Source: Saccharopolyspora spinosa NRRL 18395
GTDB lineage: Bacteria > Actinomycetota > Actinomycetes > Mycobacteriales > Pseudonocardiaceae
Assembly (NCBI RefSeq): GCF_000194155.1
Contig: NZ_GL877879.1
Coordinates: forward strand, 75,205 to 139,204
Reading direction: 5' to 3'
DNA: 64,000 nt
Shown: piece by piece, positions 55,687 through 64,000 of the stretch
Numbering within the stretch: position 1 is the stretch's first letter
Layout: each line of letters starts with the position of its first letter
Made by a program: the position numbers and the translations under genes
Notes under the pieces: model-generated
What the model was told of the DNA's origin: nothing
Seen by the model: the letters and a program-made list of their open reading frames with translations, nothing else
Database searches by the model: none

Positions 55687-58600
55687 CTAGGTCAGCGCGC
55701 CGTCTGGGACGTGTCTGCGAACTTCGTCGACGACAGCGAATCGAGAGTGCACGTTCAGCTTGCCCAGGATCCTGGTTACATGACTTTGCACAATTCGCCG
55801 TGGCACGGCCAGCTCGGCCGCGATGTCCGGGTTGGAACGCCCTTCCGAGACCAGGATTGCGATCCTGACCTCTTCCGGGGACAGGGCAGCCCAGCCCTCG
55901 ACGGGGCGCACGACCCGGGCGTGCGGACTCGGGAGAATCCCATGTGCGCGTAGCCTGGACTCGGCTCGGCGGATGTCCCAGCGGGCGGACAGCAGGCCGA
56001 ATTGCTCGACTGCCTCGTCGAGTTTGCGCTGGGCGTCGTCCTGCAGATTCCGTTGGGCCAGGAGCAGCGCGATATCTTCCAGAGCCGCGGCGAGTTCGAC
56101 CCCGCGTCCCACCTCTCGGTAGTGCTCCGCCGCGGCCATGATCGGTTCGGGGTCGCCGGAGATGAGTCCTTCGCAGCGGGCGGCTGCGGTGAACGCCCGA
56201 GCCGGCTGGCTTTCCTCGCCCGCTTCCTCTCGGCACACGTCCAACGCTTGGTGTGCCCGGTCGAGATCGCCGACCTCAACCGCCAGCCGGACGAGGTCTG
56301 GCAGCCATTGGTGCCGCAGCATCAGGGGCGCGAACCCCGGACTTAGGATCGGATCCATGATGGACAGGGCCTTGTCCGCTTCCCCGCGTTGCTCGGCCGC
56401 CAATGCCTGGGCGACCAGCAAGAAGTCGACGTTCTCCCGCTCCGCGCCGCTCGCCGGCGAATATTCCTCGGCCGCGTCGAGATGACGTGCGGTCGTCTTG
56501 GTGTCTTCCCGCCGCCCGGCGATCAACGCGCCGACGCCGTGCGAGAGCAACGCGGCCGGACCGGGCTCACGTAATCCGTAGAACGAGATCGCAGGTCCAT
56601 CCTCGGTCAGAGTCTGCAACTCGAGCATGGCTTCGTCCCAGCGGCCCACCCAGTAGTAGTGCACCGCCTCGGTCACCTGGAGAGGGCTGGACGAGAGGTC
56701 CTGTGCCGCGACCTTGCGGGCCAAGCGCATCGCCTCTTCCGCCTCGTCAAGGCGATCCAGGTTCTGCAAGGTGAACGTCCGGTTGTCGAGCAGATCGAAG
56801 CGGAATTCGGAGAGGTCGGGATCGTCGCCGATCACCTCGAGCGCACTGTCGACGTACTCCAGCGCTCGCATGTGATCCCGGCGCACCGTGTCCACCAGCC
56901 ATCTGGTCTGCAACGCGTGCGCGATCGGGTAGGGCTCACCCGCCGCCGCCGCCTCCGCATAGGAGTCGATGGCGCTACTCTCGGTCGCGTCGAGGTCGCT
57001 GAGGTCGCCGCGGCGGAAGTTGGCCTGCAGCGATCTGTGCCGGGCCCGCCAGATCTCTGGTACCTCGGGATCGTTGTCCGAGCTCCCCAGAGTGTCGATC
57101 GCCGCGGCTGTTTCGCCCCGTCGGAACAACATCGCCGCCAGCAGCTGCCGCATCTCCGCCGACCGGTACGGGGCGGTCGCGATGGCGAGGGCTTGCCGCA
57201 CTTGCGGCTCCGCCTCGCGGCCCGCCCGGAACAGCACCTTCGCGAGCGCAGCGAGCAGCACTTCTCGGTTGGCGTCACCGGCCGGGCAGGTTTCGAGCGC
57301 ACGTTCGAACAGCTCGATGGCGATCAGCGGTGCCCGGTTGGACACCGCGACGTGGTTTTCCGCCAGCCACTCCAGCACCCAGCGGTCGTCGACGGCCGGT
57401 GCCGCCAGGAGTTGTTCGGCGACCTGTCGCACCGGGGCACCGCCGCGGGCGAATGCCTCCGCCGCCTGCCGGTGCAGCGCGCCCCGCACTGCCTTCGGGA
57501 TTCCGTCGTAGAGCGCCTGCCGCAGTAGCGGGTGCCGGAACGCCAGTTCGGTCTCGGCATCTACGACGACATCGGCAGCGACAGCTTCCTCGAAGGCCGC
57601 CAGAAGCTCGAACGCCTGTTGGCCAGTGGCCGCGGCAACGTCGGTGACGGAGAATTCCATACCGAACAGCGCACCCCAGCGGAGCACTTCCCGGGCGCGC
57701 GGGGAAAGGAAGTCGAGTCGCTTACCAACTGCGGCAACGAGGGATTGAGGGGCATCCGAGATCGATGACGCGGGGACGTCGGCAGTGCCATCGCCGATGG
57801 CCACGGCATCGGCCCGCAGCAAGGCGTCGGTCATTTCCTGCACGTACATCGGATTTCCCGCGGCGCGTCCGGCTATTTCCCGCAGCACCGGACCTGGTTT
57901 GGCGCCGACCAATTCGCCGAGCAGCTGATCGGTCTCGGTCTCGGACAGCGGAGCCAACAGGAAAACCGCGCCATCCCGCGATTCGACAGCGCGGCGCAGT
58001 TGTCCCACCTCCGCCCGGTCTGGTGCCGGGCGTGATGCCGCGACCAGCAGCAGTGGCAATTGGCGCGTCGCCGCGCAGAGCCGGTGCCACACCAGAACGC
58101 TGGCCTCGTCCGCCCACTGCAGGTCGTCGATGACCAGAATCAGCGGCGAGATCACGCAGATCTCATCGACGAGTTCGAGCAACCGGTGGACCGGGTCCGC
58201 GGAATGCTCGCCGTGCAGGGTGGCGGCAAGCTGTGCCCGCCGCGGGTCGGATGCCGTCGCATCGATGCCGAGACACTCCGTCATGACCTGGAGCGGGAAT
58301 CGCTGACTCAGTTCGTCGGCCACCGCCCACGCGAGTTGGCAGCCGCGGCGGCCGGCATCGGCGAGCGCGACTGTGAGCAGCTCGGATTTCCCGATCCCCG
58401 GATCGCCCTCGATCCACACCGGTCGGCCACGGCCGGCGAGCACCTCGACAACCAAGTCCTGCAGGCGTGCGACCTCCGAAGCGCGTCCGACGAAGCGGCT
58501 TTCCTCGCTTCGCTGCAGCGCACGGGTGACGTGGGCCGGAACGACCGAGAGCGGTGCGCTGCTGGCCGGACGTTGTGCTCTGCTAACCACCGGTGGCCTC

Positions 58601-59394
58601 GCCGGCTCTGCGTCCAGTGCGGGATCGTTGGCCAGGATCTGTTCGTGCACTCGACTCAGCTCGGGCCCCGGTTCGACGCCGAGTTCTTCAACCAGCATCC
58701 GGCGGGCGTCCCGGTAGACCTCCAATGCCTCCGCCGGTCGTCCGCTGCGGTACAGGGTGGTCATCAACAACACGCGCAGGGACTCCCGCAACGGGAAGTC
58801 GCGGACCAGCCCGGCAAGCTCCGCAGCCAAATCCACGTGACCGCCCAGTGCGAGGACAGCCTTCGAGCGGTGTTCGATGGTCGCCAGGCGCAGTTCCGCC
58901 AGGCGTTCGCGTTGACGCTCGGCGAATGGCCCCGGGACGCCGGACAGCGCTTCCCCGCGCCACAGACCCAATGCAGCGTTCAGGGATTCAACCGCGGCCT
59001 CGCAGTCACCGGAGGAAAGCTGTTGCCGGCCCTGGTCGCGCAGTCGCTCGAAGACGGCTACGTCCAGGGCTTCCGGAGCGAGCCGAAGCGTGTAACCGGC
59101 TGGTTGCGAGACCAGGACGCCGTCGTTGGACCGTCGGGAGCGCTGCGGTTCCAGGTGGCGACGCAGGCCCGAGATATAGGTGTAGACGCTTCCTTCGGCG
59201 CTGGTGGGAGGGCGTTCTCCCCACAGTGCGTCGATGAGTTCATGTCGGGAGACGACGTGATTGGCGTGCAGCGCCACCGCCGCGAACACCGCTCGCTGGC
59301 GTGGTGGGCCCAGCGTGATCTCCTCTTGTCCCAGCCAAGCGCGCGAAGGCCCCAGCAATTCGACCTTGAGCGGGCCGCTCACGCTCGCAGGCAT
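55687..59394 (-). CDS. SARP-AAA-LuxR transcriptional activator (two DNA-binding domains)
   Basis: ATG at 59394 is chosen over GTG 59400 because aagggg lies 7 bp upstream; 1,235 aa. Order: winged helix (PLKVELLGPSRAWLGQEEITL...), bacterial transcriptional activation domain to about 250, ATPase with Walker A GDPGIGKSELL (about 327) and Walker B LILVIDDLQWADE (about 418), helical repeat region, and a C-terminal LuxR helix-turn-helix (SPEEVRIAILVSEGRSNPDIAAELAVPRRIVQSHVTRILGKLNVHSR). This combines SARP and LAL-type regulator features. Closely related to the protein at 46474 in the first about 900 residues. Probable activator of the three repeat-bearing promoters. Confidence 0.95.
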   Translation of the reverse strand: MPASVSGPLKVELLGPSRAWLGQEEITLGPPRQRAVFAAVALHANHVVSRHELIDALWGERPPTSAEGSVYTYISGLRRHLEPQRSRRSNDGVLVSQPAGYTLRLAPEALDVAVFERLRDQGRQQLSSGDCEAAVESLNAALGLWRGEALSGVPGPFAERQRERLAELRLATIEHRSKAVLALGGHVDLAAELAGLVRDFPLRESLRVLLMTTLYRSGRPAEALEVYRDARRMLVEELGVEPGPELSRVHEQILANDPALDAEPARPPVVSRAQRPASSAPLSVVPAHVTRALQRSEESRFVGRASEVARLQDLVVEVLAGRGRPVWIEGDPGIGKSELLTVALADAGRRGCQLAWAVADELSQRFPLQVMTECLGIDATASDPRRAQLAATLHGEHSADPVHRLLELVDEICVISPLILVIDDLQWADEASVLVWHRLCAATRQLPLLLVAASRPAPDRAEVGQLRRAVESRDGAVFLLAPLSETETDQLLGELVGAKPGPVLREIAGRAAGNPMYVQEMTDALLRADAVAIGDGTADVPASSISDAPQSLVAAVGKRLDFLSPRAREVLRWGALFGMEFSVTDVAAATGQQAFELLAAFEEAVAADVVVDAETELAFRHPLLRQALYDGIPKAVRGALHRQAAEAFARGGAPVRQVAEQLLAAPAVDDRWVLEWLAENHVAVSNRAPLIAIELFERALETCPAGDANREVLLAALAKVLFRAGREAEPQVRQALAIATAPYRSAEMRQLLAAMLFRRGETAAAIDTLGSSDNDPEVPEIWRARHRSLQANFRRGDLSDLDATESSAIDSYAEAAAAGEPYPIAHALQTRWLVDTVRRDHMRALEYVDSALEVIGDDPDLSEFRFDLLDNRTFTLQNLDRLDEAEEAMRLARKVAAQDLSSSPLQVTEAVHYYWVGRWDEAMLELQTLTEDGPAISFYGLREPGPAALLSHGVGALIAGRREDTKTTARHLDAAEEYSPASGAERENVDFLLVAQALAAEQRGEADKALSIMDPILSPGFAPLMLRHQWLPDLVRLAVEVGDLDRAHQALDVCREEAGEESQPARAFTAAARCEGLISGDPEPIMAAAEHYREVGRGVELAAALEDIALLLAQRNLQDDAQRKLDEAVEQFGLLSARWDIRRAESRLRAHGILPSPHARVVRPVEGWAALSPEEVRIAILVSEGRSNPDIAAELAVPRRIVQSHVTRILGKLNVHSRFAVVDEVRRHVPDGALT

Positions 59395-59687
59395 TGCCAC
59401 CCCTTGTTACACAGAAGCCACCGACGGTTGGGTCTCTTGCAAGGTAGTGCACCTTTGGGCATCCGTTTGTGTCCTTGATCTTGTTTGCTCGAAGGATTGC
59501 CCGTTTGTACATGCGCGCTGTTTGCTCGAAGGATTGCCCCTTTGCGCACGCGCGCCGTCAGGAGGGGTGCTTTGGCGCCGCTGCGTCTCTGACGCGTCTC
59601 GCGGTCGGTGTCGTTTCTGCACGTCAGCTTGACCTCTTGAGCTGTTCCACGGCTTGCGGAGGGTGGTCGTCGGCGGCGTGCGACGGG

Positions 59688-59716
59688 CTGAAGACGGTGT
59701 GAAGAAGTTGTGGACC
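59688..59716 (+). promoter_or_regulatory. SARP-type operator (three 11-bp-spaced heptamers)
   Basis: ctgaaga (59688-59694), gtgaaga (59699-59705), gtggacc (59710-59716), ending 52 bp before ATG 59769. See the entry at 54638. Confidence 0.7.
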
Positions 59717-59768
59717 CAGGACGGCAATGCTCGGTGTTGTGCAGGATCCGACGCTGAGGAGTGCAGCC

Positions 59769-60197
59769 ATGACGAGCCAGAACCACAAGACGATCCGTTC
59801 TAACGTGGTTTTCGACCTCACGGCCCCGGCGGGCGTCAGGTCCCCGGTTTGGGTGGAACTGCGGTACGAGAGCCGTGAGCCGTACGCGGTGAACATGAGC
59901 TTCCACGCTGGGATGACTGGTCAGATCGACTGGGTGATCGCCCGGGACCTCCTGGCGGACGGGCTGATCGTTGCGAGTGGCGAAGGTGACGTGCAGATCA
60001 TCCCCCAACCCGACAACCACGAGCTCGTCATTATCGCATTGAGCTCGCCGTCCGGGCAGGCCGCCTTCGAAGCGCACGCTGCCGAACTGGCGGACTTCCT
60101 GGACGAGACCTACGACGTCGTCGCCCCGGGTGACGAGCACAAGTGGATGAGCATCGACGAGGAGCTTAGTCGATTGCTGCAGAATGACCTGCATTGA
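59769..60197 (+). CDS. SsgA-like sporulation and cell-division protein
   Basis: ATG 59769 follows gaggagtg; 142 aa, usual length. The features VWVELRYESREPYAVNMSFH, IDWVIARDLLADGLIVASGEGDVQI and FLDETYDVVAPGDEH are those of SsgA-like proteins of sporulating actinomycetes, which guide septation and peptidoglycan remodelling. The preceding SARP-type operator would tie this morphological gene to the same regulators as the two LuxR genes. The closest SsgA/SsgB subgroup cannot be named here. Confidence 0.93.
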   Translation: MTSQNHKTIRSNVVFDLTAPAGVRSPVWVELRYESREPYAVNMSFHAGMTGQIDWVIARDLLADGLIVASGEGDVQIIPQPDNHELVIIALSSPSGQAAFEAHAAELADFLDETYDVVAPGDEHKWMSIDEELSRLLQNDLH

Positions 60198-60329
60198 GGT
60201 GATCTCAGTAAGGCTGTGCGTCGGGGTGGCCTACGTTGAGATGGGGCTGGGTCTTTGGTAGACGAGTTCTCACCACAAGATCATCTTCTTCTCGGTGCGG
60301 ACACCCCAGCTGATCATCTAGCGTGCCTG

Positions 60330-61268
60330 TGAGAGGTGAGCGGACCCGGAGACGCCGCCCATGACCGGCGTTCTGCCGCAGCCTCACAGGCCGACAGCCG
60401 GATCCTCCTCGTTGTGGCCGGGCTGGCTCGCTTCCTGGGTGCGGCCGGTGTGGATGTAGTCGAGGTGAACAGGCCGAACCGGGCGATGCGCGGGCGCTGC
60501 GGCAAGAGCGACGCGATGGATGCCGAGGCAGCCGCCCACGGTGTTATCCGGCGAGACCGTGGTCACGCCGAAAGCGGTGACGAGCCTCTGGAAGCGATCC
60601 GGGTGCTCAAACTCGCCAAGGACTCTGCGGTGACGGCCAGGGGTGCAGGCAATCAACCAACCCAAGGCTGTCCTGTCAACGCCGAGCCGCAGCTGCGCGA
60701 GGAACTCGCCGCGGAGAGTCTCAGCCGGCTCGTTGCCCGTTCCGCCCACCTGGATTCCGGGATTCCGAGGCAAATCGGGGTGTCACCGCCGCTGTCGCGC
60801 ACACGCTCAGCCGGCTGGCTTGTCGTATCCAGCACCTCGCTGAGGAGATCCACGACCCCTGGCAGCGCATCACCACGGCCGTCAGGGCCGCCGCGCCCGC
60901 ACTGCCGCAGTTGCGCGGTATCGGCCCGTATTCCACAGCGAAGCTGCTCATCGCCGCTGGCGACAACCCGCACCGATTGCGAAGCGAGTCCTCGTTCGCG
61001 GCGCTGTGCGGTGTCAGCCCGGTCGAGGCCTCCGCTGGCAAGACCCAGCGCCATCGCCTCAACAGAGGCGGGCATCGGCGGGCCAACGCAGCGCTGTTCC
61101 GAGCCGTACTCACCGGCCTGCGATGGGACAAGCGCACCCGCGAATACCTGCAATGGCGAACCGTCGAAGTACGGCCCAAACGCGAGATCATTCGCTGCCT
61201 GCCTCGAACGCTTCCAGGCTAGGGCCGTCTACCAAATTATCCGCGATGCACTCGCCACGCCCGTTTGA
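60330..61268 (+). pseudogene. IS110-family transposase remnant
   Basis: The early part reads RILLVVAGLARFLGAAGVDVVEVNRPNRA..GRCGKSDAMDAEAAA, matching the DEDD-type N-terminus, and at 60911-61215 another frame reads GIGPYSTAKLLIAAGDNPHRLRSESSFAALCGVSPVEASAGKTQRHRLNRGG...ANAALFR, the C-terminal IS116/IS110/IS902 region. At least two frameshifts separate them. Confidence 0.88.
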
Positions 61269-61910
61269 CACTCTTGTGAGACTGCGCGGGCGGCCTGGTG
61301 GTCGTAGGGGCATCACGCTCGACGTTTCCCGTTAACTCGCCCGTTACCTCAGCAAGTTGCTGACCGATGGCCGCTGCCGTTGTCGTTCCCGCAAAGGACG
61401 CCGGGCATTGAGTTGTGCCTGTCAGGCAGTGCTGGGTCTGCGAAAGTTCGGGGACCGACCTGCGGTCTCGTCCAATCCGCGCGGTTTCTGGCAGCAAAAT
61501 AGGGGGTAGGAATTCCTACCCCCTCGAGTGGGCTGCCATAAGTCAGTGGGTCTTTGCAGAAGAACCGGCGGCTGCAGGGCTCGAGGCCGTGGCGCACTAA
61601 GGTTGATCTTGCTGCTGAAGACGTATGTGCATGTGGAGAGCTTGCGGGCGGCGCTATCGCGAGACCCCCGCACGGATGTCGACTTTCGGACAACAACACA
61701 TCCCGTGAGCAGAACGTTCGGATGAGCCGCTCTATGGGGCGGACACGGCATCCTGTCTTCGGTGTTCACCAGCCGAATCAACGGACGCGGGGGAGACGAC
61801 CGTGAGCGCAAATCGCTGGGGAGGTGCTTTGGACGGCGCAGGCGCCATGCCCTTCGTGCGGGGCAGCCTCTGGTATTTTCGCTAGCCTCGTTTTCGGGTG
61901 CTTCTGGGGA
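61269..61910. other. Intergenic, about 0.64 kb
   Basis: No gene is supported. It contains the perfect palindrome at 61501-61524. No intact element ends were seen. Confidence 0.4.
61501..61524. repeat. Perfect 24-bp palindrome
   Basis: agggggtaggaa followed by its exact complement ttcctaccccct with no loop. Possible dimeric-protein binding site or recombination end; no gene start is close by. Confidence 0.8.
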
Positions 61911-62258
61911 TCAAGCCAGACCGAGGAATCGGGGTGCTCTGATTCTGACGGTCGGGGCGTCAAGGACAGCTTGCGAGTCCAAGCGATCGATGTCCGTGCG
62001 ATTGCCGTCGTACGTTTCGATGACCAGGCGGAGAAGGTTCCGGTCCTCGCGAGACATCCGCCGCCGTTTTTCCGCCCCGATGGACGCCATCGCCTCCGCA
62101 GCGGGCAGCACGTTTCGGCGCTCCAGGTGGCCTGCCACCATGTTTGTCTGCTCCTCGTCGAGGGCTGACCCCATGTGGAAGAGCACCTGATCGAGGGCGT
62201 CTGCGAAATCCTGTTGTGGGGTGGCCGATAGGGCTGCGTCCCGGTCCGTGACGGACAT
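61911..62258 (-). CDS. hypothetical protein (115 aa)
   Basis: ATG at 62258 follows gggaggatgag; a longer frame continues upstream. The product is acidic and helical (DFADALDQVLFHMGSALDEEQTNMVAGHLERRNVLPAAEAMASIGAEKRRRM...DRNLLRLVIETYDGNRTDIDRLD). No membrane segment or known motif. It is divergent from the LuxR gene at 62636. Confidence 0.6.
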   Translation of the reverse strand: MSVTDRDAALSATPQQDFADALDQVLFHMGSALDEEQTNMVAGHLERRNVLPAAEAMASIGAEKRRRMSREDRNLLRLVIETYDGNRTDIDRLDSQAVLDAPTVRIRAPRFLGLA

Positions 62259-62557
62259 CTCATCCTCCCTTTGAGCGGTCCGAGCAAAAGTAAGAAAGCG
62301 CGAGGCTGATCTTTTCTGCCGCAGGGGATACGGACCGCCTTTGGCTGGCAATTGACGCGATCCCAGGCGTCCGGTGGGAGTGTTTTATCCCGATCCTGTA
62401 GCGCAACGTTAGCGCCCCGCTGGGGTACCGGCCAGCACGTTGCCCTCGCGTCCCTGCGAGGTTGCACGTATCCGCACGTGGTGGACTGGTTCGGTAAGCA
62501 CATGTGCGGATGTGAGATGGCGTGATTTCCGCCGGACTTCACCCGCGGCTAGCTGAT

Positions 62558-62586
62558 CTTGAGAAGACGTAGAGACCTTGTGGAGT
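62558..62586 (+). promoter_or_regulatory. SARP-type operator (three 11-bp-spaced heptamers)
   Basis: cttgaga (62558-62564), gtagaga (62569-62575), gtggagt (62580-62586), ending 49 bp before ATG 62636. See the entry at 54638. Confidence 0.72.
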
Positions 62587-62635
62587 CGGCTCCGGCAGGT
62601 TGTTCGGTGCAGAGAGAGAAACCACGGGAGGTGCG

Positions 62636-63256
62636 ATGGAACGAGTACGCGTGGCTGTGCTTGCCTCTGATGCCATTACGCATGCCGGGCTTGCAAGCTG
62701 CCTCAACTCTCGCGCCGAGGTGTTGGTGGTGCCGAATCGAAACCTGGTCGAGGTGGACGTCGTCGTCGTGGCAGCCGAGCGGCTGACTGACGGGGTGGCC
62801 GCCTTGCGCGCCTTGGGGGCTGACCTGGAGCGCAGTGCAGTCCTGGTGATTGACCAGTTGGATCCGGCTGGCTTGCTCGCGGCGGTGGAATGTGGTGTGG
62901 CGGCGGTGATACCACGCAGTGCGGCCACCGACGACCATTTGATAAGAGTCATCCAGGTCGCCGCGACCGGAGGTGGCGTGCTGCCTTCGGAACTGGTCGG
63001 AGAGCTGCTCCGCGAGATCGCTCGTCTGCAGCGGGAGGTCCTGGCACCGCGCGGTATCAGCGCTTCCGGGTTGACACCTCGCGAGCTCGATGTCGTCCGC
63101 TTGCTGGCCGAGGGCTTGGATACTGCTGATATCGCTGAGAAGCTGGCCTACTCGGAGCGCACCGTGAAGAACGTCATCTACGGAATGACCAACAGGCTCA
63201 AGTTGCGCAACCGGCCACATGCCGTCGCCTACGCAATGCGTGCAGGCGTGATCTGA
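62636..63256 (+). CDS. response-regulator-like LuxR-family transcription factor (3)
   Basis: ATG 62636 follows gggagg; 206 aa. The N-terminal receiver-like domain (MERVRVAVLASDAITHAGLASCL) reads VDVVVVAAERL where the phosphoacceptor would be, so no Asp. The LuxR helix-turn-helix (LTPRELDVVRLLAEGLDTADIAEKLAYSERTVKNVIYGMTNRLKLRNRPHAVAYAMRAGVI) is nearly the same as in 54718. A SARP-type operator precedes it. Followed by a terminator hairpin, so it is monocistronic. Confidence 0.92.
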   Translation: MERVRVAVLASDAITHAGLASCLNSRAEVLVVPNRNLVEVDVVVVAAERLTDGVAALRALGADLERSAVLVIDQLDPAGLLAAVECGVAAVIPRSAATDDHLIRVIQVAATGGGVLPSELVGELLREIARLQREVLAPRGISASGLTPRELDVVRLLAEGLDTADIAEKLAYSERTVKNVIYGMTNRLKLRNRPHAVAYAMRAGVI

Positions 63257-63354
63257 CACGCGTCAACAGTCTGGTTCCCGTTCGGACGCCGCAGCAGGGC
63301 TGCGAATGGGTGAGAATTACTGACAGCCGCCCCGCGGATGTTGGAGGGTCTGTT

Positions 63355-63390
63355 CGCGTCGCCGAACGAGGAAGCTCGCTCGGCGACGCG
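63355..63390 (+). terminator. Hairpin terminator after LuxR gene 3
   Basis: cgcgtcgccgaacgag (63355-63370) pairs with ctcgctcggcgacgcg (63375-63390), one mismatch, 4-nt loop, followed by ttcttccc. Confidence 0.7.
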
Positions 63391-63698
63391 TTCTTCCCGA
63401 AGCTCGACGACTCGGCAGCGTTAGCCTGGACAAGCAAACCACAGGCGCGCTGGTAAGGGCGTAGAGCAAAAAATGAAGAGATTATGGCAGCAAGTGAGCA
63501 TGTTTCACAAGTCTCTTTGGAGGGGGTTGGCGCCGTGGCCCACGTGACTCCTCGCGTCCATCCGATGGCACATGGCAACGGCCGGATGTACCAATGGGCA
63601 GACTTGGCTTCCCGATGTGGACACGCTTTTCGGGCACCCGGTGAACTCATGATCAGTTTGCGACATGGTGGCTCGCGACTGACAGATGAGGAAGTGCG

Positions 63699-64000
63699 AT
63701 GACGATGAGACGTTCGTCCTGGTCAGCGCTCGCGATGAGCGCGGCCTTGGTGGTGGGATTGGCAGGATGCGGGGGAGCCGGCGGATCCGACAGCGGGAAG
63801 ATTGAGATCAAGGTCGCGACCTTCGGCGAGTTCGGCTACGAACCGCTGTTCGCGGAGTACGAGGCGCAGCACCCCAACATCGACCTAGTGCCCCAAGTCT
63901 CCGACTTCGAGGCTCACCACAAGGGGCTTGCCACCCATCTCGCAGGCGGGAGCGGCGTCGCCGACGTCGTCGCGATCGAAGAGCAGTACATGCCGCAGTT
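63699..64000 (+). CDS. sugar ABC-transporter substrate-binding lipoprotein (5' part, cut by window end)
   Basis: ATG 63699 follows gaggaag. The N-terminus MTMRRSSWSALAMSAALVVGLAGC is a lipoprotein signal with the lipobox LAGC (Cys24). The mature part (IEIKVATFGEFGYEPLFAEYEAQHPNIDLVPQVSDFEAH...GVADVVAIEEQYMPQ) matches family 1 extracellular sugar-binding proteins. Permease genes are expected to follow beyond the window. Confidence 0.9.
   Translation, partial: MTMRRSSWSALAMSAALVVGLAGCGGAGGSDSGKIEIKVATFGEFGYEPLFAEYEAQHPNIDLVPQVSDFEAHHKGLATHLAGGSGVADVVAIEEQYMPQ

Noticed and set aside
63484-63702. 72-aa frame overlapping the start of the sugar-binding protein by ATGA
   Set aside because: The overlap is suggestive of coupling, but there is no good ribosome site, no family and atypical codon use.
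1-64000. CRISPR array, tRNA or rRNA genes
   Set aside because: No regularly spaced short direct repeats with unique spacers, and no cloverleaf or rRNA-like sequence was noticed; short RNA genes could still be missed without a computed search.

Overview
The window is GC-rich DNA with strongly G/C-ending codons, many GTG/TTG starts and closely spaced operons. It carries two AfsR/SARP-type regulators, an SsgA-like sporulation/division protein, type VII-style polymorphic-toxin genes and short CSD proteins with a tail domain. This fits a sporulating filamentous actinomycete, plausibly Pseudonocardiales; genus cannot be settled from the sequence alone. It looks like accessory chromosome, with intact operons separated by many decayed insertion sequences and gene fragments.

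Layout. (1) 1-5.5 kb: recombined 3' tails of a giant repeat-built toxin-like gene, with a perfectly repeated 1,839-bp cassette (827-2665 = 3606-5444) carrying an identical 343-aa gene. (2) 6.2-14 kb: a coupled three-gene operon: a low-complexity protein with a possible ADP-ribosyltransferase-like end, a paralogue of the 343-aa protein, and a right-handed beta-helix protein fused to two EccA/CbbX-type AAA+ modules. (3) 14-17.9 kb: IS701, IS630 and IS1182 remnants around a frameshifted O-methyltransferase and an intact type III polyketide synthase. (4) 17.9-24.5 kb: a polymorphic toxin ending in an R-S-E ADP-ribosyltransferase domain, then a Ski2/Hel308-like helicase. (5) 25.2-41.3 kb: the biosynthetic core. 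(6) 41.7-63.3 kb: regulators (three RR/LuxR proteins, two SARPs, one AraC), two CSD proteins, an amino acid permease, an SsgA-like protein and mobile-element debris. (7) 63.7 kb to the end: start of a sugar ABC-transporter lipoprotein.

The biosynthetic core is the most unusual part. A KAS III-ACP-KAS II operon sits upstream of a coupled operon of a PanC-HMG-CoA reductase fusion, the E1alpha, E1beta and E2 subunits of a branched-chain 2-oxoacid dehydrogenase, and a chorismate mutase-like protein that runs into a DAHP synthase scrap. An isoprenoid operon follows: polyprenyl diphosphate synthase, IspH with an extra N-terminal domain, DXS, and a wrecked ispG. Together they could supply branched acyl starters, a short acyl/ketide chain, mevalonate and a prenyl diphosphate. 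No prenyltransferase or terpene cyclase is visible. The PanC-HMGR fusion is the best candidate for undescribed chemistry: mevalonate resembles pantoate, the PanC adenylation motifs are kept, and a pantoate-contacting glutamine is replaced, so the fusion may make and activate mevalonate for transfer to an amine.

Regulation: three genes (54718, 59769, 62636) each carry three heptamers at exact 11-bp spacing ending 49-52 bp before the start codon. This is the architecture of SARP operators and suggests a small local regulon of the two large SARP proteins.
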